A DNA stretch of 64,000 nt from Brevundimonas abyssalis TAR-001 (lineage in GTDB: Bacteria > Pseudomonadota > Alphaproteobacteria > Caulobacterales > Caulobacteraceae). Positions 39,190 through 49,355 of the stretch are shown in pieces; position 1 is the first letter of the stretch, and each line of letters begins with the position of its first letter. The position numbers were made by a program, and so were the translations under genes. The stretch covers positions 1-64,000 of the forward strand of contig NZ_BATC01000011.1 of NCBI RefSeq assembly GCF_000466985.1. The letters are read 5' to 3'. The notes under the pieces were generated by a model. It saw only the letters and a program-made list of their open reading frames with translations, was not told the origin of the DNA and ran no database searches.

Positions 39190-41064
39190 TCAATCTCCTT
39201 TCGCAACGACGATGACGCCCGCATCGGGCTGGTCGGCGTAGAGGCGCGCCACGTCCTGGCTGCGGTTGTCGATCACCCCGCGCCGGTTGATGCTGCCCTT
39301 GTCCGACACCTCGTGGGCGTTGGGGTTCGGCGGCGCGGTCAGGATCACGGCCCGCTCGATGCGCATGGAGGCCATGGGGTGTGCCGCATTGTGCGCCGCC
39401 AGCCGCTCGCGCACAGCCTCGCCCAGCCGCCCGGAGGTGATCGCCTCGCCGATCTCCAGCCCCAGCTCGCGTTTGACGCCCTCCACCGAGGGCCAGGCGA
39501 GAATGCCCAGATACGGCCGGTTCTCATCGCACAGCACCAGTTCGGTGATCAGCGGCGACAGGGCGGTCAGCACCGCTTCGCGCGCGGGGCCGCCATAGAC
39601 CCAGGTCCCGGTGGACAGCTTGAACTCTTCCGCCAGCCGCCCGGCGAAGGCCAGGCCGCCGCTCACCTCGCCCGGGGTGATGAAGGTGGCCAGATCGCCC
39701 ATGCAGTAGAAGCCCTCGTCGTCGAAAGCCTGGGCGCTGCGCTCCGGGTCGTCCAGATAGCCGCGGGTGACGTTGGGGCCCTTGACCCGAACCTCCCAGC
39801 GGCTGTCGTCGTGCGGCACCAGCTTGAGGGTCACCCCCGGCAGGGGCAGGCCCAGCCCGACCTTGTCGGTATAGGCATAGCCCGCCAGGAACCCGGCCGT
39901 GGTCTCGGTGGAGCCATAGGCCGAGGTCATCATGATGCGCTTGCCGGTCTCCGCGACCGCCATCTTCTGGATGCGGTCGTAGACGGGCTGGGCCAGGGCC
40001 GCCCCGCCGAACAGCATCAGACGCAGCTCCGAGAAGAAGGTGCGGCGCAGATCAGCATCCGCCTCCAGCGCGTCGGCCAGCAGGGCGAACCCCAGCGGCA
40101 CATTGGCGTAATACTCGACCGGGATTTCCTTGAGATTCCGCAGGGAGATGTCCAGCAGGCCCGGCAACGGCTTGCCGTCGTCCACATAGAACACGCCGCC
40201 CGCCAGCAGGGTCGCGCGCAGGACGCTGGCCCCGGCGGTATGGTGCCACGGCAGCCAGTTCAGGATGCGGCCGTCCCAGCGCAGGCTCTCGCCCGTCGCC
40301 TGCACGCCCTGGGCCGTATTGGCGGCCAGATTGGCGTAGGATACCGCCACCACCTTGGGCAGGCCGGTGGAGCCGGAGGTCAGCAGATAGTTGGCGTGGT
40401 CGTCGGGCTTGAGCGCCGCGAGACTGGCTTCGACCGCCGGGGTCGCGGGCGTGGCGAAGACCTCGGCCAGATCCGCCACATGGGGCGCGTCCACCACCTC
40501 GGGGGTCGCGGTGACCACCGTCACGCCGTCGAGATCCAGCGACGCCAGGGCAGCGGCGACGGGCCGGGCGTCCTCGATGACCAGAACGGCGGGCCGGATG
40601 CGGTCCATCACATGGCGCAGCCGTCCCAGATCGCCGCCCAGCATGGCGTACAGCAAGCTCACCGGAGCGGCCGGGGCCCCTGCCGCCATGGCCCCCAGCG
40701 CCGCCGCCGCGAAACCGGGCGAGTTGGCGCCCATGATCATCACCGCGGCGCCGGACGGCAGCTTGCGATCCAGCAGCCACTGGGCGAAGCCATCGATCTG
40801 GTCGGCCAGTTCGCCATAGGTGGTGAAACGCCAATCCCCCGTCCCGCCTTCGCGCCGCGCCATGGCGGGCGCCTCCGGACGCGACCGCGCCGTTGCGAGG
40901 ATGGCGCGCGGCACGTTCCAGTCGTGCTCGGCCAAAGGAATGCGGGAGCGCACCAGCAGCGCGCCGTCCGGACGCCCGGTCACCTCAAGGTCCACCGCCA
41001 TGAGCCCCGCATCGCGGAAGGGCGGGGCGTCCGTCGTCGGGGACTGGGCAGCCTGCGCGGTCAT
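39190..41064 (-). CDS. Feruloyl-CoA synthase-like ligase
   Basis: A 624-residue adenylate-forming enzyme with the longer N-terminus and motifs typical of feruloyl-CoA synthases (HcaC/Fcs type): LLTSGSTGLPKVVAVSY, NWLPWHHTAGAS and GSTETTAG, with the late FKLSTGTWVYGGPAR segment replacing the usual lid motif and KGSINRRG at the end. These activate ferulate, p-coumarate or caffeate with ATP and CoA. No hydratase-lyase gene is present in the window, so chain shortening may be by thiolases instead. It is divergent from a second carotenoid-oxygenase-family gene. Confidence 0.85.
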   Translation of the reverse strand: MTAQAAQSPTTDAPPFRDAGLMAVDLEVTGRPDGALLVRSRIPLAEHDWNVPRAILATARSRPEAPAMARREGGTGDWRFTTYGELADQIDGFAQWLLDRKLPSGAAVMIMGANSPGFAAAALGAMAAGAPAAPVSLLYAMLGGDLGRLRHVMDRIRPAVLVIEDARPVAAALASLDLDGVTVVTATPEVVDAPHVADLAEVFATPATPAVEASLAALKPDDHANYLLTSGSTGLPKVVAVSYANLAANTAQGVQATGESLRWDGRILNWLPWHHTAGASVLRATLLAGGVFYVDDGKPLPGLLDISLRNLKEIPVEYYANVPLGFALLADALEADADLRRTFFSELRLMLFGGAALAQPVYDRIQKMAVAETGKRIMMTSAYGSTETTAGFLAGYAYTDKVGLGLPLPGVTLKLVPHDDSRWEVRVKGPNVTRGYLDDPERSAQAFDDEGFYCMGDLATFITPGEVSGGLAFAGRLAEEFKLSTGTWVYGGPAREAVLTALSPLITELVLCDENRPYLGILAWPSVEGVKRELGLEIGEAITSGRLGEAVRERLAAHNAAHPMASMRIERAVILTAPPNPNAHEVSDKGSINRRGVIDNRSQDVARLYADQPDAGVIVVAKGD

Positions 41065-41170
41065 GGACGTTTCCCTGCTTCTCTTTGGTCTGCTTATGCA
41101 ACCAAGCTAACACAGGGGCGCGGGGGCGCAACAATCTGTCGCGCCGGAGCGGGCGGCTATCCTCACCCCA

Positions 41171-41182
41171 TTACTTGCGTAA
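41171..41182. promoter_or_regulatory. Variant of the ACGCTTGCGT element
   Basis: TTACTTGCGTAA, with TTAC/GTAA arms and the CTTGCGTAA half shared with the exact copies, lies in the 176-base gap between the feruloyl-CoA synthase-like gene and the second oxygenase gene. It is imperfect on the left arm, so a weak or related site is proposed. Confidence 0.35.
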
Positions 41183-41240
41183 GCAGACCATCGAGTCCTA
41201 TGGTCCTCGCACGTCGCGTTCGCGCCCGAGGAGCCGCACC

Positions 41241-42721
41241 ATGTCAGTCCATCAACTGCCGCCGATCAAATCGTCGCTAAAGCCGTCCAACCACCCCTAT
41301 CTGACCGGGGCCTGGACGCCGATCCTCACCGAGGTGGACGCCACGGATCTGACGGTGCTGGAAGGCCGCATCCCGGACGACATCGACGGCGTCTATGTGC
41401 GCAACACCGAGAACCAGATTCACCAGCCGCTGGGCCGCTATCACCCTTCGACGGGGACGGCATGGTCCACACCATCAGCTTTCGCGGCGGCAAGGCGGAC
41501 TATCGCAACCGCTTCGTGCGCACTCGCTGCTTCCAGGCCGAACAGGAGGCGGAAGGGTCGCTGTGGGGCGGGCTGATGGACCCGCCGGGCACATCCGTGC
41601 GTCCGGGGTTCGGGGCCCACGGCGGCATCAAGGATTCCTCCAGCACCGACGTGGTGGTTCACGCCGGACAGATCCTGTCCACCTTCTACCAGTGCGGCGA
41701 GGCCTATCGCCTCGATCCGGAGACCCTGGAGCAGTCCGGCGTGGCGCCATGGGGTCCGCTGGACGGGGTCTCGGCCCATCCCAAGGTGGACGAGGCCACC
41801 GGCGAGATGCTGTTCTTCAACTACGGCGTCCATGCGCCCTACATGCACTACGGGGTTGTGGACCGGACCGGGACGCTGGTCCACTACGTGCCCATCGATC
41901 TGCCCGGGCCGCGCCTGCCCCACGACATGGCGTTCACCACCAACTATTCGATCCTCAACGACTTCCCGCTGTTCTGGGATCAGGATCTCCTGAAGAAGGG
42001 CGTCCACGCCTCGCGCATGCACGACGGGCTGAAGTCGCGCTTCGGCATCATTCCCCGGTATGGCCGGCCGGAGGACATCCGCTGGTTCGAGGCCGACCCC
42101 ACCTATGTGCTGCACTTCCTGAACGCCTGGGAGGACGGCGACGAGATCGTTCTGGACGGCTACTTTCAGGAGAACCCTTGCCCCGAGCCGCTGGAGGGCT
42201 ACCCCCCGGGCATGAGCCACATGATGGCGTTCCTGGATGAGCACAGCTTCCGTCCCCGGCTGCACCGCTGGCGCTTCAACCTGAAGACCGGCGAAACCCG
42301 CGAGCATCACATGGATGACCGGCTGCTGGAGTTCGGCACGTTCAACCAGCGCCATGCCGGCGTGCCCTACCGCTACGCCTACAGCACCACCACAAAGCCC
42401 GGCTGGTTCTTGTTCACCGGCTTCGTCAAGCATGACCTCGAGACCGGCCAGTCATGGGCGGTCAACCTGCCCGAAGGCGTCTACGCCAGCGAGTCGCCCT
42501 TCGTCCCGCGCATCGACGCGAAGGACGAGGACGACGGCTATCTGGTCAGCTTCCTGATCGACGAAAACACCCAGACGTCGGAGTGCGTGCTGATCGACTG
42601 CAAGGACTTCGAGGCCGGGCCGGTGGTCCGCATCGCCCTGCCACACAAGATCTCCAGCGGCACCCACTCGGTCTGGGCCGATCGCCGCTTCATCGAAAAC
42701 GGCGTTCTGCCGCGATCCTGA
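41241..42721 (+). CDS. Second carotenoid-oxygenase-family enzyme (frame break near 41445)
   Basis: A reconstructed 493-residue carotenoid cleavage oxygenase family member, clearly paralogous to the one at 27.8 kb. Iron-binding His fit H180 (SAHPKVDE), H228 (LPHDMAFTTNY), H292 (YVLHFLNAWEDGDE) and H476 (SSGTHSVW). ATG 41241 has GAGGAG upstream. The frame breaks in CACCCTTCGAC; one more C gives RYHPFDGDGMVHTISF, the family motif. Probable activity is C=C cleavage of a phenolic alkene or stilbene; a different substrate from the first paralogue is likely, since the N-termini and the 100-140 region differ. Confidence 0.86.
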
Positions 42722-42821
42722 GGCGGGAGCTTCAGCATCCCGGAATATTTCTCGCCAGGAGCGGGTCCTTTCCGCCGGCATATTTTGTATGAGTTATGTC
42801 TGGCCGGACAATGGAGCCCCC

Positions 42822-43816
42822 ATGCCTCTCAGACTCGTGCAGCTGGACGACGCCGCAGGCGATCGTCTGCTGGCCGCCATGACCGACGACGGCCGGGCCC
42901 GCCGGGTCAACGGCCATGACACCACCTATGATCTGGCCCGGGCGGCCATCGCGGCCGGTTCCAGCCTGGGCGAGGCGGTCGAGGCCGCCGGCTTGGGCGA
43001 GGCCGTGGACGTGCGCGACGCCCTGGCCGAGGGCCGGGTCCGCGCCCCCATCGACCACCCCGACCCGGCCCACCTGCTGGTCACCGGAACCGGCCTGACC
43101 CACCTGGGCTCCGCCGAAGGCGCGACAAGATGCACCGCGACCTGAAGGATGCGGCGACCCTGACCGACTCCATGAAGATGTTCAGGCTGGGCCTGGAGGG
43201 CGGCAAGCCGGAGCCCGGCCAGATCGGCGTCCAGCCGGAATGGTTTTACAAGGGGGACGGCGGCGTCATCGCCGCGCCCGGCGCGCCCCTGACCTCCCCA
43301 TCCTTCGCCCTGGACGGCGGCGAGGAGCCGGAGCTGGCCGGCATCTATGTCATCGGCCCGGACGGAACGCCCTTCCGGCTCGGCTTCGCCCTGGGCAATG
43401 AGTTCTCGGACCATGTCACCGAGCGCCGGAACTACCTCTACCTGGCCCATTCCAAGCTGCGCGCCTGCTCGCTGGGGGCCGAGATTCTGCTGGGCGAGCC
43501 GCCTGCCGATGTGCGCGGGACGGTGCGCATCCATCGCGGGAACGCGGTGCTGTGGGAGAAGCCGTTCCTCAGCGGCGAGGCCAACATGTGCCACAGCCTG
43601 GCGAACCTGGAGCATCACCACTTCAAATACGCCCAGTTCCGGCGGCCGGGCGATGTGCACGTCCACTTCATGGGCACGGCCACCCTGTCGTTCAGCGACG
43701 GAATCGAGACCCGGCCGGGCGATGTGTTCGAGGTCGAGGCCGCCCCGTTCCTGACGCCCGTGCGCAATCCGCTGGCCATCGAGGCGCCCGCGTCCGTGAC
43801 GGTGCGTTCGCTGTGA
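42822..43816 (+). CDS. GguC / AraD1-family FAH-fold protein (frame break near 43120)
   Basis: A reconstructed 331-residue protein of the fumarylacetoacetate-hydrolase fold, matching GguC/AraD1 proteins: LRLVQLDDA start, DPAHLLVTGTGLTHLGSAEGRDKMH, GLEGGKPEPGQIGVQPEWFYKG and NMCHSLANLEHHHFKYAQFR. Characterised relatives dehydrate 2-keto-3-deoxy-L-arabonate or fuconate. ATG 42822 has GGAG at a good distance and was preferred over ATG 42789. The frame breaks at GAAGGCGCG, where another G restores EGRDKMHRDL. It overlaps the sugar dehydrogenase (GTGA), consistent with nonphosphorylative L-arabinose/galactose catabolism. Confidence 0.85.
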
Positions 43817-44760
43817 GCGCCGATCCCATCCGGCTGGGTCTCGTGGGCGTCGGCGTCATCGCCCGCAGCCAGCATCTGCCCGCCATCGCCGCCAGCCCGC
43901 GTTTCGACCTGATCGGCGCCGCCGACCGCAAAGGCGATCTCGACGGCGTCCCGACCCGGACCAGCCTGGCGGACCTGCTGGACGTCGTGCCCGACATCCA
44001 GGCCGTGTCCCTGTGCACGCCCCCCGCGCCCCGCTTCACCGACGCCCGGCTGGCCCTGTCGGCCGGGCGGCACCTGATGCTCGAGAAGCCGCCCGGCGCC
44101 ACCCTGGCCGAGGTGCGCGCCCTGGCGGAGCAGGCGGAAAAGGCGGGCCTGACCCTGTTCGCCACCTGGCATTCGCGCCACGCCGCCGGGGTCGAGCCGG
44201 CCCGCGCGTGGCTGGCCGACAAGACCATCCGGCGCGTCCACATCGAATGGCGCGAGGACGTCCGGGTCTGGCATCCGGGACAGGACTGGATCTTCGCGCC
44301 CGGCGGCCTGGGCGTGTTCGATCCCGGCATCAACGCTCTGTCCATCGTCACCTGCATCCTGCCCGTCGCCTTCCTGCTCAGAGCCGCGCGGCTGCATTTC
44401 CCCGAGAACCGCCAGACCCCCATCCTTGCGGACCTGGCCTTCGAGACCGTGGACGGAGCGCCGGTGACGGCCGTGTTCGACTTCCTGCAGACCGGCGACC
44501 AGACCTGGTCCATCCGGGTCGAGACCGACGGCGGGGTCCTGACCCTGACCAACGGCGGCGCGGACCTGTTCATCGACGGCGAACAGCAGTCCGGCCCCGC
44601 CCACCACGTCGTGCTGGGGGGCGAATATGCGGCCCTCTATGACCGCTTCGCCGACCTGATCGCGGCCGGGCGCAGTGATGTGGACTTGACGCCGCTCAGC
44701 CACGTGGCGGACGCCTTCATGCTGGGCGAGCGGGTCGCCGCGCCGGCCTTTCATTTCTGA
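43813..44760 (+). CDS. Gfo/Idh/MocA-family sugar 1-dehydrogenase
   Basis: A 315-residue oxidoreductase with the Rossmann motif LGLVGVGVIARSQHLPAI, EKPPGATLAE with the conserved Lys, and a substrate domain including WREDVRVWHPGQDWIF and FDPGINALSI. This resembles D-galactose/L-arabinose 1-dehydrogenases (Azospirillum AraA type), which oxidise the sugar to a lactone. The GTG start overlaps the GguC stop, so the first and a later pathway step are coupled. The lactonase and aldonate dehydratase are not in this window. Confidence 0.85.
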   Translation: MSADPIRLGLVGVGVIARSQHLPAIAASPRFDLIGAADRKGDLDGVPTRTSLADLLDVVPDIQAVSLCTPPAPRFTDARLALSAGRHLMLEKPPGATLAEVRALAEQAEKAGLTLFATWHSRHAAGVEPARAWLADKTIRRVHIEWREDVRVWHPGQDWIFAPGGLGVFDPGINALSIVTCILPVAFLLRAARLHFPENRQTPILADLAFETVDGAPVTAVFDFLQTGDQTWSIRVETDGGVLTLTNGGADLFIDGEQQSGPAHHVVLGGEYAALYDRFADLIAAGRSDVDLTPLSHVADAFMLGERVAAPAFHF

Positions 44761-44877
44761 GGCGCCCACACGGCGTATCCATTTACCGCGAGTGGGAGGC
44801 TTGCGGGAAATGTCTGAGTATTCGATGGTGCGCTCCTGACGAACGACCGGCTCAGTCGGCGCTAAGGAGAGAACGCC

Positions 44878-45843
44878 ATGAAGTCCCTGCTCAAACTGGG
44901 CGTCGCCGCCCTCGCCTGCGCCGTCATCGCCGGATGCGGTCAGGGCCAGGACAGCGACCAGCTGGTGGTCGGCTTCTCCCAGATCGGATCGGAGTCCGGC
45001 TGGCGCGCGGCTGAGACCCGCGTGGCCCGCGAGCAGGCCGAGGCGCGCGGCATCGACCTGCGCGTGTCCGACGCCCAGCAGCGTCAGGAGAACCAGATCC
45101 GCGCCATCCGCACCTTCATCGCCCAGGGCGTGGACGCCATCCTGCTGGCCCCGGTGGTGGAGACCGGCTGGGACGCCGTCCTGGCCGAGGCGCGTGAGGC
45201 CAACATCCCCGTGGTCCTGCTGGACCGCCGCATCGAGACAGCGGACGAGGATCTCTATCTGGCCGCCGTCGCCTCTGACGCCGTCGAGGAGGGCCGTGTC
45301 GCGGCCCGCTGGCTGGCGGAAGAAGTGGGCGACCGTCAGTGCGGCGTCATCGAGCTTCAGGGCACCGTGGGCGCCAGCGTGGCCAATGACCGACGCGAAG
45401 GTTTCGCCGAGATCGTCGCCGGGAACCCCAACCTGACCATCGTGCGCAGCCAGTCCGGCGATTTCACCCGCTCCCGCGCCAAGGAGGTGATGGAGAGCCT
45501 GATCCGTTCGGTGGGCGGCCCGAACATCTGCGCGGTCTACGCTCACAACGACGACATGATGATCGGCGCCATCCAGGCCATGACCGAGGCGGGCCTGAAC
45601 CCCGGCGAGGACATCCTGACCGTCTCCATCGACGGCGTGCCCGACATCTTCCGCGCCATGGCCGAGGGTCAGGCCAACGCCACGGTCGAGCTGACCCCGA
45701 ACATGGCGGGCCCCGCCTTTGACCTGCTGGAGGCTTATCTGGACGACGGAACCGCCCCCGAGAAGTGGGTGCGCACGGACTCGCCGCTCTATCTGGCGGA
45801 CACGGCCGAGGCTGAGTACGCACAGCGCCGCGACCGGTACTGA
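44878..45843 (+). CDS. ytfQ: Galactofuranose-type ABC sugar-binding lipoprotein
   Basis: A 321-residue periplasmic binding protein of the ribose/galactose type. The lipobox ends in IAGC (Cys 20), and LVVGFSQIGSESGWRAAETRV, DAILLAPVVETGWD, IPVVLLDRRI, AHNDDMMIGAIQA and ILTVSIDGVPDIF match YtfQ, which binds galactofuranose and related pentoses in E. coli. AAGGAG precedes the ATG. It heads the four-gene ytfQRT-yjfF set after a 117-base gap that probably holds the promoter. Confidence 0.88.
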   Translation: MKSLLKLGVAALACAVIAGCGQGQDSDQLVVGFSQIGSESGWRAAETRVAREQAEARGIDLRVSDAQQRQENQIRAIRTFIAQGVDAILLAPVVETGWDAVLAEAREANIPVVLLDRRIETADEDLYLAAVASDAVEEGRVAARWLAEEVGDRQCGVIELQGTVGASVANDRREGFAEIVAGNPNLTIVRSQSGDFTRSRAKEVMESLIRSVGGPNICAVYAHNDDMMIGAIQAMTEAGLNPGEDILTVSIDGVPDIFRAMAEGQANATVELTPNMAGPAFDLLEAYLDDGTAPEKWVRTDSPLYLADTAEAEYAQRRDRY

Positions 45844-45846
45844 TCC

Positions 45847-47360
45847 ATGGCGCACGCCACCGACGCCCCGGCCCTGCTGCAGGCGCGGGGCGTGGACAAG
45901 ATCTTCCCCGGCGTCCGCGCCTTGGACGGCGTGGACTTCGCCCTTCGGCCCGGCGAGATCCACGCCCTGCTGGGCGAGAACGGCGCGGGCAAATCGACCC
46001 TGATCAAGGTCATCACCGGGGTCCTGCGCCGTGACGGGGGCGACCTGTTCCTGAACGGCCGCGAGATCGATCCCCACGCCCCGGCCGAAAGCGAGCGGCT
46101 GGGGATCGCGGCCGTGCATCAGGAAGCGCCCGCGCGGTCAACCTCAGCGTGGCTGAGAACATCTTCTTCGGGCGCCAGCCGACCCGCTTCGGTCTTGTGC
46201 GGCGCGGAGAGATGAACCGGCAGGCCGCCGAGTTGCTGAAGCCCTTCGGCCTGGACATCGACGTGTCGCGACCCCTGTCGGCCTTCTCCCTGGCCGTGCG
46301 CCAGCTGACCGCCATTGCCCGCGCTGTAGATCTTGGGGCGAAGGTGCTTATCCTCGACGAGCCCACGGCCAGTCTGGACAAGGCCGAGGTGCAGGCTCTG
46401 TTCCGCGTCATGCGCGGTCTGGCGGAACAGGGCGTCGGCATCATCTTCATCACCCACTTTCTGGATCAGGTGTTCGAGGTCGCCGACCGGCTCACCGTCC
46501 TGCGGAACGGCGCCATGGTGGGCGAGCGGGACATCGCCGGGCTGGAGCGCCGCGAACTGGTGGAGCTGCTGTTGGGCCGGGCCTTCGATGACGCGCGCCG
46601 AACCGCGCCGCCGCCAGACCCGGAGGCCCCGGTGGTCGCCCGCGCGAACGGGCTGGGCCTGAAAGGCGTGGTCGAGCCGTTCGATCTGGAGTTCCGCGCC
46701 GGTCAGGTGGTGGGCGCCGCCGGCCTTCTGGGATCGGGCCGCACCGAGACCGCGCTGCTGATGTTCGGCGCCCTGACGGCGGACGCGGGCGCGCTGGAGA
46801 TCGACGGCGAGGCGGTGCGGATGAGCACCCCGCGTCAGGCCCTCGCGCGGCGATTCGCCATGCTGCCCGAGAACCGCAAGTCCGACGGCATCGTCGGCGC
46901 CCTCAGCGTGCGCGAGAACATGATCCTGGCGCTTCAGGCCCGTCAGGGTTGGCTGAAACCCATCCCGCGCGCGCGCCAGAACGAGATCGCCGACCGCTTC
47001 ATCCGCCTGCTCGACATCCGCACGCCGGATGCGGAGAAGCCCATCGAGCAGCTGTCGGGGGGCAACCAGCAGAAGGCCCTGATCGCCCGCTGGCTGGCCA
47101 CCGAGCCCGTCCTGTTCCTGCTGGATGAGCCCACCCAAGGCGTCGACATCGGCGCCCACGCCGAAATCCTCAAGCTGGTGGACGAGATGCGGGCCAACGG
47201 CATGGCCGTCTATCTGATCTCCTCCGAGATCGAGGAGCTCACCGCCCTGTCCCAGACCGTCTCGGTCATGCGCGACCGGCGTCAGGTCCGGGTCCTGTCC
47301 CACGACCAGATCGATCCTGACCGCATCCTCGGCGCCATCGCGGACACGGACGCCGCATGA
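45847..47360 (+). CDS. ytfR: Galactofuranose-type ABC ATPase (frame break near 46130)
   Basis: A reconstructed 504-residue double ATPase. The first domain has GENGAGKST and LILDEPTASLD; the second has GLLGSGRTE, LSGGNQQKALIARWLA and FLLDEPTQGVD, as in RbsA/AraG/YtfR. The frame breaks at GAAGCGCCCGCG; a fourth C gives EAPRAVNLSVAENIFFG, matching the family. It overlaps ytfT by ATGA. It powers uptake of the sugar captured by YtfQ. Confidence 0.86.
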
Positions 47361-48370
47361 GCGCCTTCAAGGACACCACCCGCTGGCTGATGACCGCCCG
47401 GCCGCAACTGGCGGCCCTGGCGCTGGTGCTGGGCCTGAACATGGTCATCGCGCCCGGTTTTCTGGAGCTGACCTGGTCCGATGGGCGGCTGTACGGCAGC
47501 CCGATCAATCTGCTGAACCGCGCCGCGCCGGTGGCCCTGCTGGCGCTGGGCATGAGCATGGTCATCGCCACCCGGGGCATCGACCTGTCGGTGGGCGCGG
47601 TCATGGCCATTGCGGGCGCGGTGGCGGCCGTGCTGGTCAACAGCGGGGCGCCGTGGCCAGTCGCCGTCGCCGCGGCCCTGGGCGCGGGGCTGGCCTGCGG
47701 CCTGTGGAACGGCGTGCTGGTGGCGGTCATCGGCATCCAGCCCATCGTGGCCACCCTGATCCTGATGGTGGCGGGGCGCGGCGTCGCCCAGCTGATCACC
47801 GACGGTCGCATCCTGACCTTCAACGATCCGGGACTGGCGGCCATCGGCGGGGGCGCCTGGCTGGGCCTGCCCATTCCCGTCTGGATCACCTTGGCCGCCG
47901 CCATGGCTCTCATCGTCCTGACCCGCCGCACGGCGCTGGGCCTGTTCATCGAGGCCATCGGCGTCAATCCCGCCGCCAGCCGCCTGTCGGGCGTCAACAG
48001 CCGCATGGTGCTGATCTGCGTCTATATGGTGTCGGGCCTGATGGCCGCCCTGGCCGGGCTGATCGTGGCCGGCGACATTCGCGGGGCCGACGCCAACAAC
48101 GCCGGCCTCTGGCTGGAGCTGGACGCCATTCTGGCGGCGGTGATCGGCGGCGCGTCCCTGTACGGCGGGCGTCTGGGGCTGTCGCTGGCCCTGCTGGGCG
48201 TATGGACCCTGCAGGGCCTGAAGCTGGCGATCCTGCGCTCGGGCCTGCCGGCGGAATACAATCTGATCGTCATGGCGCTGCTGATCGCCGTCATCCTGGC
48301 GCTGCAGTCGCCGGCGGGCGGGCGCGCGTGGCGCCGCCTGACCCCTTCTCGCCGGGAGATCGCCCCATGA
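47357..48370 (+). CDS. ytfT: Galactofuranose-type ABC permease
   Basis: A 337-residue permease with about nine hydrophobic segments and the BPD_transp_2 motifs LGMSMVIATRGIDLSVGAVMAIAG, NGVLVAVIGIQPIVATLILM and AILAAVIGGASLYGG. It matches YtfT/RbsC. ATG overlaps the ytfR stop and the gene overlaps yjfF by ATGA. It forms a heteromeric channel with YjfF, the arrangement known from E. coli. Confidence 0.9.
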   Translation: MSAFKDTTRWLMTARPQLAALALVLGLNMVIAPGFLELTWSDGRLYGSPINLLNRAAPVALLALGMSMVIATRGIDLSVGAVMAIAGAVAAVLVNSGAPWPVAVAAALGAGLACGLWNGVLVAVIGIQPIVATLILMVAGRGVAQLITDGRILTFNDPGLAAIGGGAWLGLPIPVWITLAAAMALIVLTRRTALGLFIEAIGVNPAASRLSGVNSRMVLICVYMVSGLMAALAGLIVAGDIRGADANNAGLWLELDAILAAVIGGASLYGGRLGLSLALLGVWTLQGLKLAILRSGLPAEYNLIVMALLIAVILALQSPAGGRAWRRLTPSRREIAP

Positions 48371-49353
48371 TCGGTCTTCGCGCCCCGACGATGGTGACCA
48401 TCGGCCTGTTCGTGCTGATGTACGCCGTCTTCGCCCTGCAGTTTCCCTACATGGCCACCCCGCGCGTGGCCGGCAACCTGCTGACCGACAGCGCGTATCT
48501 GGGCATCCTGGCCGTGGGTATGACCATGGTGATCGTGGCCGGCGGGATCGACCTGTCGGTGGGCGCGGTGATGGCGTTCTCCTCCCTGCTGATCGCCATC
48601 GCCATCGGCAACTGGGGCCTGCACCCGCTGGCCGCCTTCGCCGTTGCCCTGACCCTCGGCGCAGGCTTCGGCGCCCTGGTCGGCGCGGCCATCCACTATC
48701 TGGAGGCGCCGCCCTTCATCGTCACCCTGACCGCCATGTTCCTGGCGCGGGGCGCGGCGCTGGTGCTGTCGCAGGACTCCGTGCCGGTGCAGCATCCGCT
48801 CTATGCGCAGATGGCCTCATGGAGCGTGCCGCTGCCGGGCGGCGGCGGCCTGACCCTGATCGCCGTGATCATGATCGCCGCCTTCGTGCTAGGGGGCCTG
48901 ATCCTGCACCGCACCCGCTTCGGATCCCAGGTCTACGCCGTCGGCGGCGACGCGCGCGCCGCCCTGCTGATGGGTGCCCCGGTGGGCCGGGTCACCATAT
49001 TGATCTACGCCTTCTCCGGCTTCATGGCCGCCTTGGCGGGCGTGGTGTTCTCCATCTACACGGGGGCCGGCTACGCCCTGTCCGGGGTCGGCGTGGAGCT
49101 TGAGGCCATCGCCGCGGTGGTCATCGGCGGGGCCCTTCTGACCGGCGGCTCGGGCGGCATGATCGGCTCGTTCTTCGGGGTGATGATCCAGGGGCTGATC
49201 CTGACCTACATCACCTTCGAGGGCTCGCTGACCAGCTGGTGGGCGAAGATCGTCATCGGCCTGATGATCCTGCTGTTCCTGGTGCTGCGCGCCGCCGGCG
49301 ACAGCCGCTGGCTGAACCGGCTGCGCGCGCTATCGTCCGGCGCAAGGAGATGA
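48367..49353 (+). CDS. yjfF: Galactofuranose-type ABC permease
   Basis: A 328-residue membrane protein of the same family, with GMTMVIVAGGIDLSVGAVMAFSS, YLEAPPFIVTLTAMFLARG and EAIAAVVIGGALLTGGSG. It matches YjfF and completes the two-permease importer. The start overlaps the ytfT stop; the last codons overlap the AAGGAG ribosome site of the epimerase gene. Confidence 0.9.
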   Translation: MIGLRAPTMVTIGLFVLMYAVFALQFPYMATPRVAGNLLTDSAYLGILAVGMTMVIVAGGIDLSVGAVMAFSSLLIAIAIGNWGLHPLAAFAVALTLGAGFGALVGAAIHYLEAPPFIVTLTAMFLARGAALVLSQDSVPVQHPLYAQMASWSVPLPGGGGLTLIAVIMIAAFVLGGLILHRTRFGSQVYAVGGDARAALLMGAPVGRVTILIYAFSGFMAALAGVVFSIYTGAGYALSGVGVELEAIAAVVIGGALLTGGSGGMIGSFFGVMIQGLILTYITFEGSLTSWWAKIVIGLMILLFLVLRAAGDSRWLNRLRALSSGARR

Positions 49354-49355
49354 CC

